From: Nostoc sp. MG11
GTDB taxonomy: Bacteria; Cyanobacteriota; Cyanobacteriia; Cyanobacteriales; Nostocaceae
Length of the DNA: 64,000 nt
NCBI RefSeq assembly: GCF_014904695.1
Contig: NZ_JACXXN010000003.1
Span: 339,405-403,404, forward strand
Direction of reading: 5' to 3'
The notes beneath the pieces were generated by a model. It did no database searches. It saw only the letters and a program-made list of their open reading frames with translations, and was not told the DNA's origin. Below are positions 18,095 through 27,693 of the stretch, piece by piece (within the stretch, counting starts at the first letter, position 1; each line of letters opens with the position of its first letter). Position numbers and translations under genes: made by a program.

Positions 18095-20659
18095 ATGGAA
18101 CCCATAGCGATAATTGGCATTGGTTGCCGTTTTCCCAAAGCGAAAAATCCCGAATCCTTCTGGAAGCTATTGTGTAATGGTAAGGATGCGATCGCGCAAG
18201 TACCAAAAGAACGCTGGGATATTGATGCCTTCTACGATCCTAATCCCAACACTCCAGGAAAAATGAGTACCCGTTGGGGTGGTTTTCTAGAGCAGGTGGA
18301 TTTGTTTGATGCTGACTTTTTTGGAATTTCTCCTGATGAAGTCGAGCATACAGATCCTCAACAAAGACTATTTTTAGAGGTAGCTTGGGAAGCTTTAGAA
18401 AATGCTGGAATAGTACCAACTAGTCTAGCTAGCAGCCAGACAGGAGTATTTATCGGTCTATGTACCATCGATTATCATAGGCTTCTTTATAAAAATTTCT
18501 CTTGCATCGGATTACATAGTGGCACGGGAACAACTCCCTGCATTACAGCTAATCGCTTATCCTATTTGCTAGATTTGCGTGGCCCCAGTATGGCAATAGA
18601 TACTGCTTGTTCCTCGTCTCTGGTGACAGTCCACTTAGCCTGCCAGAGTTTGCGAAACAGAGAATCGAACTTATGCCTAGCTGGAGGAGTAAACTTAATT
18701 TTATCGCCGGATTCGACTATCTCTTCGTCTCAGACGCGCCTGCTGTCATCTGCTGGTCAGTGTAAGTCTTTTGATGCTAACGCTGATGGTTATGTCAGGG
18801 GAGAAGGCTGCGGCGTAGTCGTGCTCAAGCGCCTCAGTGATGCTGTAAGAGACAAAGACAACATTCTCGCACTCATCAGAGGTTCAGCAGTTAACCAAGA
18901 TGGGTTGAGCAATAGTCTTACTGCACCTAATGGACTCGCTCAACAGGCAGTAATTCGCCAAGCCTTAGAGAATGGGAAAGTGCGACCGGCAGAGATTAGC
19001 TACATTGATGCTCACGCAGTTGGCACATCCATCGGAGACGCGATCGAGTTTAAAGCCTTAAAAGCTGCACTCATGGAGGGTCGTGAGCCAGATAGACCCT
19101 GTTGGATTGGCTCAGTCAAGACAAATATTGGTCATTTGGAAGCTGCTGCTGGGATTTCTGCTTTGATCAAAGTAGTTCTGTCGTTGCAACATGAGGAAAT
19201 CCCTCCTCACCTGCATTTGACGCAGCTTAATCCCTATATTTCTCTGGAAAATACTACATTTTCAATTCCAACGGAGCTTCAGAAATGGTATCGTGGGAAA
19301 CAGAGCCGTTTGGCTGGTGTAAGTGCATTTGGTTTTGGAGGCACCAATGCTCACGTCATCTTAGAAGAAGCACCAGTATCAGCGCCAGTGCCCATAGATG
19401 TTCAACATCGCGGCCATTTAATCACACTCTCAGCAAAAAGTGATTTGGCTCTGGCAGAACTGGCACAAAGTTATCAAGACTTTTTAGAATCTAATCCTGA
19501 TGTATCGCTAGCAGATGTCTGTTTTAGTGCCAATACAGGACGGACACATTTTGACCATCGTCTTTGTATCGTGACTGAATCAGTTGGGCAATTACGCCAG
19601 CAGTTAAGCGCTTGTATCGCTCAAAAGGAGACTACTGGACTGTTGCAGGGCAAGGTAAAGGGCAGAAAGCGGCCAAAAATTGCCTTCTTCTTCCCTGGCG
19701 AGGGAACAGAATCTCGCTCCACAGGATGGCTGCTTTATAATACTCAGCCTACCTTTCGTAGAACTATTGATCACTGCGCTCAAATTCTCCAGCCTTACTT
19801 AGAAAAGCCTCTGCTTGAGATTCTGTATCCAGCCACTAAAGAGAGTTCTCTATTAGATCAAGTTGCCCTCTTTGCTATAGAGTATGCCTTAGCCGAATTA
19901 TGGCAATCTTGGGGCATCAAACCCAAAGTAGTTACGGGTTATGGCGTGGGAGAATATGTTGCTGCTTGCATAGCTGGCGTGTTTAACCTCGAAGATGCTC
20001 TAAAGCTAGTTACACAACGAAGTCGTTTAATGCAATCTTCTCTCCAGCCGGAAAAGATGGTAGAGGCTTTTGCAGAAATCGCCAAAGAAGTTAACTACTT
20101 TCAACCAGAAATTCCCCTAATTTCCAGTCTTCCTGGGGAACTGACGACAAAGGAAATAGCTACTGCTGAATATTGGTGTTGTTATTTGCAGCAGCCGGGG
20201 AAATTGACTGCTGGTATAGAGACTTTAGCAGGTGATCATGTATTTTTAGCGATCGCTTCAAAATTAACTTCCATACCAAAGGAAGCGGGAGTTTGCTTAT
20301 CTAGCTTGCATCAAGGACAAGAGGATTGGCTGGAAATACTCCATAGTTTAGGAGAATTATTTATTCGTGGAGCAGTAATAGACTGGTCTAGCTTTCACAG
20401 AGATTATCCTCATTCTCGCCTCCAACTGCCAACTTATCCTTTTCAGAGACAGCGTTACTGGTTTAAAACGACTGAAAATGGACACAAAGAAATAACCACA
20501 TTAGAACACAATAGTCAAGCTAAATTTGCTAACTTTTTCCACTTAGGAGAAACCCAACAGATAGCTCAGCTTTTAAGGGAGACAGGTAATTTTTCAGAAG
20601 CCCAAATGAAATTAATGCCAGAACTATTAGAAGTGTTAGCTCAACATTTGTTGAAGTAA
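18095..20659 (+). CDS. Type I polyketide synthase, active-looking KS with a dead AT domain
   Basis: 854 residues. The ketosynthase (1-425) keeps the Cys-His-His triad: Cys172 in DTACSSS, His307 in DAHAVGTS (usual EAHGTGTS) and His347 in NIGHLEAA. The acyltransferase-like domain starts at FFFPGEGTE (about 531). Its nucleophile motif GHSxGE is GYGVGE (615-620), with Gly617 for the catalytic Ser. About 75 residues normally carrying the catalytic His (the HAFHS region) are missing between residues 650 and 651. The end (about 760-790) has the usual linker [14 protein letters not shown]. No ketoreductase, dehydratase or ACP is attached; a free ACP gene follows after 14 bp. The KS may be loaded in trans or may serve only for transfer; extension is not assured. 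Confidence 0.9.
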   Translation: MEPIAIIGIGCRFPKAKNPESFWKLLCNGKDAIAQVPKERWDIDAFYDPNPNTPGKMSTRWGGFLEQVDLFDADFFGISPDEVEHTDPQQRLFLEVAWEALENAGIVPTSLASSQTGVFIGLCTIDYHRLLYKNFSCIGLHSGTGTTPCITANRLSYLLDLRGPSMAIDTACSSSLVTVHLACQSLRNRESNLCLAGGVNLILSPDSTISSSQTRLLSSAGQCKSFDANADGYVRGEGCGVVVLKRLSDAVRDKDNILALIRGSAVNQDGLSNSLTAPNGLAQQAVIRQALENGKVRPAEISYIDAHAVGTSIGDAIEFKALKAALMEGREPDRPCWIGSVKTNIGHLEAAAGISALIKVVLSLQHEEIPPHLHLTQLNPYISLENTTFSIPTELQKWYRGKQSRLAGVSAFGFGGTNAHVILEEAPVSAPVPIDVQHRGHLITLSAKSDLALAELAQSYQDFLESNPDVSLADVCFSANTGRTHFDHRLCIVTESVGQLRQQLSACIAQKETTGLLQGKVKGRKRPKIAFFFPGEGTESRSTGWLLYNTQPTFRRTIDHCAQILQPYLEKPLLEILYPATKESSLLDQVALFAIEYALAELWQSWGIKPKVVTGYGVGEYVAACIAGVFNLEDALKLVTQRSRLMQSSLQPEKMVEAFAEIAKEVNYFQPEIPLISSLPGELTTKEIATAEYWCCYLQQPGKLTAGIETLAGDHVFLAIASKLTSIPKEAGVCLSSLHQGQEDWLEILHSLGELFIRGAVIDWSSFHRDYPHSRLQLPTYPFQRQRYWFKTTENGHKEITTLEHNSQAKFANFFHLGETQQIAQLLRETGNFSEAQMKLMPELLEVLAQHLLK

Positions 20660-20673
20660 GGGAGTAAATATTA

Positions 20674-20985
20674 ATGGGAGAACAAACTTTGGAAAATCAA
20701 CAAATCAGTACTAAATCGATGTCAGCAGAAGATATGCAAGATTGGCTGACTTGTCAAATTGCCGAACAGGTAGGAACTGATCCTGATGAAATCGATATCC
20801 GAGCACCTTTCGATAGCTACGGTTTAGATTCTGTACAAACAATGAACATTGCAAATCTAGGAAAACAATATTTTGGATTACAGCTATCTCCGCTGATAAT
20901 TTGGAATTATCCTAATGTTGAATCCCTATCTCAATACTTAGCTGAAGAATTAAAAGCTTCGGAATTAGAAATGTTTGAAATTTGA
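20674..20985 (+). CDS. Acyl carrier protein (second, KS-associated)
   Basis: 103 residues. The carrier domain is at about 17-95, with the phosphopantetheine Ser in YGLDSVQTMNI and a WNYPNVESLSQYL pattern after it. This differs from the first ACP (DSSA), so the two probably have separate partners. It follows the KS-AT gene after 14 bp, with GGGAG upstream of the ATG, and should serve as its in-trans carrier. The helix-II residues after the Ser could decide partner choice, but I cannot read specificity from them. Confidence 0.88.
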   Translation: MGEQTLENQQISTKSMSAEDMQDWLTCQIAEQVGTDPDEIDIRAPFDSYGLDSVQTMNIANLGKQYFGLQLSPLIIWNYPNVESLSQYLAEELKASELEMFEI

Positions 20986-21051
20986 AAAACTCAGCAATTT
21001 TAAAATAAATTTCCCACGCCGTAAAAACTACTTTTTAATTTTGAGTTGATT

Positions 21052-22914
21052 ATGAACGTATCAGAACTTTTGACAAATCTTACTCAACAGGGCGTTCAGT
21101 TGTGGGCTGATAATGACAAGCTCAGGGTTAATTCTCCCAAGGGAATTTTGACACCACAACTTCAGGCAGATATAACCGCACGCAAAACAGAAATCCTCTC
21201 TTTTTTGCGTGAAAATAACGATGAGTGCGACACTTTTATCCCCGATGGGCCGGGACTCAGCCTCCAGACAATTGGCCGTTTACTTGGTGGGTTTTGCCAG
21301 ACATCGCCTATACAATTCAAGTCGCCGATTATCGACCCCAACGTGATGGCGAAACAGATTAAAGTCACTTTTAGACCATTGCCAAAAGGCTTTAAAAATG
21401 AAATTATTTCCAAGTTTAGAGAAGAATTAGAACTGAAACTGCAAAACTATGGGGCGCAAATTGTCTCTTGGGAAGACGCAACAAGAGAGTTTAATTATGA
21501 AATCGATATTCCTCTGACTAAGTGGAAGAAAACTATTAAAATGAGGTTTGTTAAAGCGGATATTAATGGAGTAATTGACGTTGAAAGACCTGTTTATTTA
21601 AAAGACAAAATTAAAAGCCTTGTAGCAGAGAGATTTTATCAATTTTATTGTCGTTTTATCTTAAAAAACCGCAAAATGTCGGTTTCAACAATTGCTAAGT
21701 TAATCGGGTGGGCTGAAGACCATGCAATGCAACGTCTTGAAGACCCTACATCTACTTTGGTAATTTTAATCGCGGAACTAGATCAGAATTTTGTTGACTC
21801 ACAAGTTCCATATCAACAAAAAATAGCCATTGGTGTAAATACTCTGGTGAAGACGTTTTCGGAGATTGTTATTGGCGTATCTGATAGCAATATTTCCATA
21901 TTAAATATGAATCTTTCTGATTCGCTCTTTTCTAGAGAAAAATTTGATAATTTTGTTTTTAAATCATTAATTCCCAAAATTTATGTACCGATCGCGCCTT
22001 TACCAATGAGCCGATTTGAGGTAGGTAAATATGATCCTAAAGAATCTATTTATGCTGCTAAGTTGGTAAAATTGAGTGAAAAATTAGCAGCAACAGGTTT
22101 ATTTCCTTCTGGCTTTAAGCTAGGTGAAATTATTAAAAGGAAATCTCATCAAGATATTGTAGACTCGATTGTTAACGGCAGAACAGGTGTTTCTTACGGT
22201 TTTGTTGCTTATGCAGAAGCACCACAATATATAGGCGATCGCGAAATATCCGAGAACGAGTGGGAACATTTATTAGCTGTAGAAGGATTCAGTAATAATG
22301 AAGTTCGTCAAAATAATATAGGTAGGCGATATGTGAAAACAAAAGTAGGAAATCAATACTTTTATAAGCAAATTCCTGATATCTGGCTAGTAAGTTCTCG
22401 TTCCGGCTCAAATAAAACAGATTTAAGCCTTGAGCGCGATATTCTCAGAATTGGTTTAAAAAACAAATTATGTCTGCAAATACCGGAAGGAATCGATCCA
22501 ACAGTAGTAGATATTAAACCTTCTTACGATCTCTATGTTTTGGTTGGGATTGCTCTTGCAGCAGCCTTATACACACCCGAACTAATTAAAGACGGCTCAC
22601 CAATGATTCATTTTCATGGATATCCTTCAAGGGATTGGTTACAGCAAAACGAGTATTGCACTGGAGTCGATAATCCTTCTGTACCTTGTGGAACTTACGA
22701 ATCAGGAGTTTTCAACTTTCTTGGCATTCATACCTTAGCAAGCAAAAATGACAACATTACTTTAGCTAGTTTGATCGAACCAGATCACGGAACAAACATT
22801 ATCACTAGTGATTTGGAGTATCTATTAGCCAGATTAGAAACCGGAATTAAACAGGGACAAATCGAATTAGGCGGCAAGCATTTTGCTTCTTTTACCGAAC
22901 TAGTTAATAACTGA
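21052..22914 (+). CDS. Unknown protein with N-terminal TubC-type docking domain
   Basis: 620 residues from ATG 21052; a TTG two codons upstream is less likely. The first 55 residues match the TubC N-terminal docking domain of NRPS/PKS megasynthases (pattern MNVSELLTNLTQQGVQLW, then GILTPQLQADI, then KTEILSFLRE). The other 560 residues match no family I know. They are soluble, Lys/Ile-rich, with no adenylation, condensation or KS motifs. A stretch near residues 500-570 has scattered His, Asp and Cys (PMIHFHGYP, NEYCTGVDNPSVPCGTYESG) that could bind a metal or form a catalytic site. Position after KS-ACP and before an SDR implies a biosynthetic role on a carrier-bound intermediate (inference). 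No membrane segment or signal peptide is seen. Confidence 0.65.
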   Translation: MNVSELLTNLTQQGVQLWADNDKLRVNSPKGILTPQLQADITARKTEILSFLRENNDECDTFIPDGPGLSLQTIGRLLGGFCQTSPIQFKSPIIDPNVMAKQIKVTFRPLPKGFKNEIISKFREELELKLQNYGAQIVSWEDATREFNYEIDIPLTKWKKTIKMRFVKADINGVIDVERPVYLKDKIKSLVAERFYQFYCRFILKNRKMSVSTIAKLIGWAEDHAMQRLEDPTSTLVILIAELDQNFVDSQVPYQQKIAIGVNTLVKTFSEIVIGVSDSNISILNMNLSDSLFSREKFDNFVFKSLIPKIYVPIAPLPMSRFEVGKYDPKESIYAAKLVKLSEKLAATGLFPSGFKLGEIIKRKSHQDIVDSIVNGRTGVSYGFVAYAEAPQYIGDREISENEWEHLLAVEGFSNNEVRQNNIGRRYVKTKVGNQYFYKQIPDIWLVSSRSGSNKTDLSLERDILRIGLKNKLCLQIPEGIDPTVVDIKPSYDLYVLVGIALAAALYTPELIKDGSPMIHFHGYPSRDWLQQNEYCTGVDNPSVPCGTYESGVFNFLGIHTLASKNDNITLASLIEPDHGTNIITSDLEYLLARLETGIKQGQIELGGKHFASFTELVNN

Positions 22915-22924
22915 TAACTGAAAT

Positions 22925-23791
22925 ATGACAACTATAGCAGGTAAAACAGTAGTTTTAACAGGAGCCTCACGAGGTATTGGTGTATTTATTGCTCGCGTGT
23001 TGGCAGAAAAACAAGCAACTATAGTTGGTGTTTCTCGTTCGCAGGAAGGGCTAGATAAAGTATGTGCAGAAGTTAATGCTTTGGGCGGGAAAGGGATAGG
23101 TATTCGCTTTGATATTAGCAACGTGGAAGAACTCCCAATGTTGCTAAAAAAAATTGAGCAGCTTGCAGGTTCAGTTGACATTTTAGTTAACAATGCTGGC
23201 ATAGAAATATATCGAGCCTTCCCTGATTACTCCCTTGCAGATCTTCAGTCAGTTTTGTCAGTCAATTTACTTGCTGCTATGGAGTTAACTCGCTTGGTAT
23301 TACCGAAAATGTTACATCAAAGTAGCGGTCACATTGTTAATATGGCCTCTCTAGCTAGCAAAAAGGGACATCCTTACGACAGTGTTTATTCTGCAAGTAA
23401 AGCTGGTTTGTTAATGTGGTCTGATGCGATTAGACAAGAGTTGGCTGGTACTGGCGTAGGAATTTCTTCAATTTGTTCAGGATATGTTTCTCAACAGGGA
23501 ATGCTCGCTGATACTGGCGTACCTGTACCAAATGTTGGAGGTGTGTCTACACCAGCAGATGTAGCCAGAGCAGTAGTCAGAGCAATAGAGCAAAATCAAG
23601 CAGAAGTAATTGTTAATGGCAATCCCATCACAGAAAATCTGACAAAGCTGTTATTTGCAGTTGAACAATTTTTTCCCCGATTTGGAGATGTAGTTAATCA
23701 GTGGATTGGCGTACCGAAGCTAAATCAAATGCGGATAGAAAATCAGATCCGCGCCGAAAAATCTCGAAAGAAATCGAGTTTAGTTAAATAA
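22925..23791 (+). CDS. Short-chain dehydrogenase/reductase (copy 1)
   Basis: 288 residues. Classical SDR: cofactor motif TGASRGIG (12-19), NNAG (89-92) and catalytic Ser142, Tyr155 and Lys159 (YSASK). NADP(H) preference is suggested by the SRSQ after beta-2. It starts 10 bp after the docking-domain gene. It is a paralogue of the SDR at 25108-25941, with matching strings through the N-terminal two thirds. It could reduce a beta-keto or oxidise a hydroxy intermediate. The C-terminal tail (from about 215) is more divergent and ends in a Lys-rich stretch. Confidence 0.88.
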   Translation: MTTIAGKTVVLTGASRGIGVFIARVLAEKQATIVGVSRSQEGLDKVCAEVNALGGKGIGIRFDISNVEELPMLLKKIEQLAGSVDILVNNAGIEIYRAFPDYSLADLQSVLSVNLLAAMELTRLVLPKMLHQSSGHIVNMASLASKKGHPYDSVYSASKAGLLMWSDAIRQELAGTGVGISSICSGYVSQQGMLADTGVPVPNVGGVSTPADVARAVVRAIEQNQAEVIVNGNPITENLTKLLFAVEQFFPRFGDVVNQWIGVPKLNQMRIENQIRAEKSRKKSSLVK

Positions 23792-23866
23792 GTATTTAGA
23801 AAAATCAAAAAGAATCACTAGATAAAAATAAACAATAAAAACACTATATGGAGGAGATTGAATTAA

Positions 23867-25021
23867 ATGAAAAAAGTATATTTTATGATTTACGATATGG
23901 GCGCAGGACATCGCAGCACTGCCAATGCTTTACTAGAAGTTATTAAAAAACGAAAATTGCCTTGGGATGTTCAAGTAGTCGAGGTTTTCAAAGAAATCTT
24001 TGGAACAACTCAGCCCCAGTACATATATAACAATTTTGTACTGAAAAAAAAGTGGGCAAAAATTATCAACGATCCCTTCTCAGTTCCTTTGTTCAAGCTG
24101 CAAATTCGCTTGCGTCATTCTGCTTGGCGAAACCTTTTGAGAAAATATTGGCGTGAGCAACAGCCTGATTTAGTAGTTTCATTGCTCCCACTGGTAAACC
24201 AAGTGCTTTACGAAAGCTTACAGGCGGAACTACCAGGTATTCCCTTTGTTACTTCAATCACGGATTTTGCTGATTGTCCTCCTAACTTTTGGATAGAAGC
24301 TCAAGAGCAATTTCTGATTTGTCCTTCTGAGAAGACAGTTAAGCAGGCGCAATCTTGCGATTATCCAAATGAAAGAATTTATCGGACTTCAGGCATAGTA
24401 ATTCATCCTCGATTTTATGAGCCTGTGAGTAGCGGCCGCCAAATTGAAAGACAACGTTTAGGACTAAAGCCAGATTTACCCACTGGCTTAGTTATATTTG
24501 GCAGTCATGGCTCAAAGGAAATGCTCGAAATTGCTCAACGTTTGGAGCAGTCATCATTGAATCTCCAACTCATATTTATCTGCGGACGCAATGAAGAACT
24601 AGCCAGAGATTTGCGAAATACCCAAAGTCGTTTGCCAAGATTTGTTGAAGGTTTTACAAGTCAAATTCCTTACTATATGCATTTGTCTGATTTTTTCATT
24701 GGCAAACCAGGTAGTGTCGGAGTCAGCGAAGCTATAGCAATGAAACTGCCAGTAATTACAGAATGCAATAATACTATGACACTGTTTCAAGAACGGGCTA
24801 GCGCTGATTGGCTTGCAGATAACGGGTTCGGTATTGTAGTTAATAACTTTCGTGATATTAACAAATCTGTCACAGAACTCATCCAGCCAGACAACTTTGC
24901 TCGCTATCAGGCAAATGTTAGAGATTACAACAATCAAGCTGTATTTGAAGTAGTCGATAATTTGGAAAGAATCCTCGAAAATTCCTACTTAAAATCTGCT
25001 CAAAAACCTCTACAAGTTTGA
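23867..25021 (+). CDS. Glycosyltransferase, MGDG-synthase-like (GT28 fold), copy 1
   Basis: 384 residues. GT-B fold of the MGDG synthase/MurG type: N-terminal acceptor-side motif DMGAGHRSTANALL (about 10-23), a PDLVVSLLPL segment, and the donor-side FFIGKPGSVGVSEAIAMKLP (about 280-299) with the conserved Gly-Pro-Gly and Glu. MGDG synthases move galactose from UDP-Gal to diacylglycerol at the membrane surface. A strong ribosome site (GGAGGAG) precedes ATG 23867. It is related to the two GTs at 29.8 and 31.2 kb but clearly diverged. Acceptor and sugar are unknown; the mutase gene nearby suggests galactose chemistry. Confidence 0.82.
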   Translation: MKKVYFMIYDMGAGHRSTANALLEVIKKRKLPWDVQVVEVFKEIFGTTQPQYIYNNFVLKKKWAKIINDPFSVPLFKLQIRLRHSAWRNLLRKYWREQQPDLVVSLLPLVNQVLYESLQAELPGIPFVTSITDFADCPPNFWIEAQEQFLICPSEKTVKQAQSCDYPNERIYRTSGIVIHPRFYEPVSSGRQIERQRLGLKPDLPTGLVIFGSHGSKEMLEIAQRLEQSSLNLQLIFICGRNEELARDLRNTQSRLPRFVEGFTSQIPYYMHLSDFFIGKPGSVGVSEAIAMKLPVITECNNTMTLFQERASADWLADNGFGIVVNNFRDINKSVTELIQPDNFARYQANVRDYNNQAVFEVVDNLERILENSYLKSAQKPLQV

Positions 25022-25107
25022 AGATAATTCGAGTGTATCTCAAATTTTATCGGACAAATTGTCAGAGGCGATCGCGTTCTCATTTTCATATTAAATAAAG
25101 GAGGAAG

Positions 25108-25941
25108 ATGAAAAATATAGTAGGTAAAACAGTTGTTTTGACTGGTGCATCAGGTGGTATTGGAGCATTTATTGCTCGTGTTTTGGCAAAAGAACAGGCT
25201 ACCGTCGTTAGCGTTTCTCGTTCTCAAAAAGGTCTAGATCAAATATGTGCTGAAGTCAATGCTGCGGGTGGTAAAGGTATAAGTATTCCATTTGATCTCA
25301 GCAAAGTGGAAGAATTCTCCGCCTTAACTCAGGAGATTCATCAACTTGCAGGCCCAATCGATATTTTGATTAATAATGCTGCAATAGAAAAATATCGACC
25401 TTTTCAGAACTACACCTTAGAGGATGTTCAATCTATATTGACAACCAATCTTTTAGCACCGATGGAGTTAACTCGTTTGCTACTGCCGACCATGCTAGAG
25501 CGCAATAGTGGTCATATTGTCAATATTGCCTCTTCGGCTGGCAAAAAAGGAGCGCCTTATAACAGCATCTATTCAGCTAGTAAAGCTGGTTTGATCATGT
25601 GGTCGGATGCAATACAGCAAGAATTAGCTAATAGTAATGTCGGGGTTTCAGTGGTTTGTCCTGGATGTACCAATGCCGGAATGTATCTTGCTCTTGATAT
25701 AACAGCGCCCAGTGTAGCCAATATCGCTGAACCAACAGAAGTTGCAGACGCAGTACTTCAATCTATTAAGCAAAACCAAAAGGAAGTAGTACTAGATGGA
25801 ACTGCTTCCAAAATCTTATTTGCAATTTCCCAACTTTCGCCGCAATTTGGCGATATGGTTTTTCAGCGGCTTGGCGTAGTGGAGTTGAATCAAAGCTGTG
25901 CAGAAAAACAAATGCAAACGGAGAATCTTGTATACAACTAA
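25108..25941 (+). CDS. Short-chain dehydrogenase/reductase (copy 2)
   Basis: 277 residues. Motifs are TGASGGIG, NNAA (in place of NNAG), a Ser in IASSAGKKG, and YSASK. It parallels the SDR at 22925-23791 from the first residues (GKTVVLTGAS, VLAKEQATVVSVSRSQKGLD), which shows an old duplication inside the cluster. The ribosome site AAAGGAGG is 5 nt before the ATG. The neighbouring GMC oxidoreductase may form a redox pair with it. Substrate unknown. Confidence 0.87.
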   Translation: MKNIVGKTVVLTGASGGIGAFIARVLAKEQATVVSVSRSQKGLDQICAEVNAAGGKGISIPFDLSKVEEFSALTQEIHQLAGPIDILINNAAIEKYRPFQNYTLEDVQSILTTNLLAPMELTRLLLPTMLERNSGHIVNIASSAGKKGAPYNSIYSASKAGLIMWSDAIQQELANSNVGVSVVCPGCTNAGMYLALDITAPSVANIAEPTEVADAVLQSIKQNQKEVVLDGTASKILFAISQLSPQFGDMVFQRLGVVELNQSCAEKQMQTENLVYN

Positions 25942-25999
25942 ATTGCGCCTAAGCTTTTTACTTTAGCTAATACGCAACTTCTTTGAAAATGCAGCAAAA

Positions 26000-27538
26000 A
26001 TGGTTAAAGAGCATTACGATGTCATCATTATTGGTACGGGTGCAGGTGGTGGAACTTTAGCAAATGTCCTGGCACCAAGTGGAAAGAAAATTTTAGTTTT
26101 AGAGCGAGGAACTTTTCTTCCTAAAGAAAAAGCCAATTGGGATTCTCAAGAAGTTATTCAAAAAGACCGCTATCGAACTTCTGAAGTGTGGTACGACAAA
26201 AAAGGCGAAGCAATACATCCACTTACACATTATTTTGTTGGTGGTAACACCAAATTTTACGGTAGCGCCCTATATAGATTCCGTGAACGGGACTTTGAAA
26301 AAGTCATTCATAAAGATGGTATTTCACCAGAATGGCCATTGAAGTACCAGGACTTTGCCCCTTACTACACTCAAGCTGAAAGACTTTACGAAGTACATGG
26401 TCAGCGCGGTTTAGACCCGACTGAACCCCCAAGCAATGAAGACTATCCTTTTCCACCAATCAGCCACGAACCATATATTCAACAAATTAACTACGCTCTT
26501 AAAGATAAAGGCTTTCATCCTTCTTACCAACCTCTTGGCATCAAGCTCAATGAAGTCAATCGGTTTTTAAGTGCTTGTGTTCGTTGTGATACTTGCGATG
26601 GTTTCCCATGTTTAATCAATGCCAAAGCTGATGCTGACGTTAACGGTGTACGTCCAGCAATGGTTTATCCCAATCTGACTTTGATGACCGAAGCCAAAGT
26701 ATTGCGCTTACATACGAGTGCATCGGGTCGGGAGGTTACTAAAGTAGAAGCAGAAATTGCAGGCAACTGCCAGACGTTTTCGGGGAGTATAGTTGTTGTC
26801 GCTTGTGGTGCAATCAACTCAGCAGTATTGTTGCTCAAATCTGCCAATGATCAACATCCGAATGGATTAGCAAATAGTTCTAATCTGGTGGGATGCAATT
26901 ACATGGCCCATAAAATCGGCGCGATCGTGGCTTTGACTATTAAACCTAATCCCATAGTTTATCCTAAAACGCTTGCCATTAATGATTTTTATTGGGGAGA
27001 AAAAGATTTTGCTTACCCAATGGGACACGTGCAATCACTTGGCAATATCTCTAAAGAGAGAGCTGCCATTAATGGCCCACCTCTACCCAGCGCAATATAT
27101 GAGGCAGTAGCGAATCGTGCAGTCGGTTGGTTCCTCATGACTGAAGATTTGCCAGATTCAAACAATCGCGTACGTGTCAAAGATCAGAAAATTTTTCTCG
27201 ACTATACAAATAACAATGAAGAAGCATTTAATCGTTTAATCAAACGCTGGAAGCAAGTTTTAAAGTCTATTGAGTCACACAACAAAATTGGCTCATTTTC
27301 ACATTATGTTGCTACAAGGATGTCCTTGAAAGATGTTGGGCATCAGTGTGGTACTTGTCTTTTTGGTGAAGACCCCAAAACTTCTGTACTTGATATAAAT
27401 TGCCGCACCCATGATATTGATAATCTTTATGTTGTTGATGGTAGCTTTTTCCCGTCTAGTGCTGCTTTGAACCCAACGCTAACAATTATGGCGAACGCTT
27501 TGCGGATCGGAGAGCATCTACTTGAAAGACTCAGATAA
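26000..27538 (+). CDS. GMC-family FAD oxidoreductase
   Basis: 512 residues. The N-terminal FAD-binding motif is IIGTGAGGGTLA (about 10-21), and FVGGNTKFYGSALYR lies further on. The C-terminal GMC domain has the active-site region VGHQCGTCLFGEDP and the closing FAD contact YVVDGSFFPSSAALNPTLT. A Cys-rich loop CVRCDTCDGFPC (about 198-209) is present; similar loops occur in some long-chain alcohol oxidases and may bind metal or form disulfides. GMC enzymes oxidise alcohols or sugar hydroxyls. In this cluster it could oxidise a fatty-chain alcohol or a sugar (inference). A decayed piece of a second copy lies at 31.05 kb. Confidence 0.88.
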   Translation: MVKEHYDVIIIGTGAGGGTLANVLAPSGKKILVLERGTFLPKEKANWDSQEVIQKDRYRTSEVWYDKKGEAIHPLTHYFVGGNTKFYGSALYRFRERDFEKVIHKDGISPEWPLKYQDFAPYYTQAERLYEVHGQRGLDPTEPPSNEDYPFPPISHEPYIQQINYALKDKGFHPSYQPLGIKLNEVNRFLSACVRCDTCDGFPCLINAKADADVNGVRPAMVYPNLTLMTEAKVLRLHTSASGREVTKVEAEIAGNCQTFSGSIVVVACGAINSAVLLLKSANDQHPNGLANSSNLVGCNYMAHKIGAIVALTIKPNPIVYPKTLAINDFYWGEKDFAYPMGHVQSLGNISKERAAINGPPLPSAIYEAVANRAVGWFLMTEDLPDSNNRVRVKDQKIFLDYTNNNEEAFNRLIKRWKQVLKSIESHNKIGSFSHYVATRMSLKDVGHQCGTCLFGEDPKTSVLDINCRTHDIDNLYVVDGSFFPSSAALNPTLTIMANALRIGEHLLERLR

Positions 27539-27693
27539 TTAATTCATAGAGCCAATTGGAATAGGCTATTTATGGGCATCTAATAGGGTAACTACCTTTT
27601 TAAAATCGTTAAAATCCAAAACTTTAAACAGTAATATTGCCGAATTTCAAACTAAAAAATCTTGATGTCCAAACAATAATCGGAGTGAAATCA

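Noticed and set aside
13978-25021. Heterocyst glycolipid (hgl) cluster
   Set aside because: FAAL, KS and SDR genes recall hgl genes, but the KS-AT is short, lacks the multidomain Hgl set, and the CylC-like and CylK-like genes point elsewhere.
23867-25021. Housekeeping MGDG synthase
   Set aside because: Fold and motifs match, but cyanobacterial galactolipid synthesis uses MgdA (a different family), and three paralogues in an accessory run do not look housekeeping.
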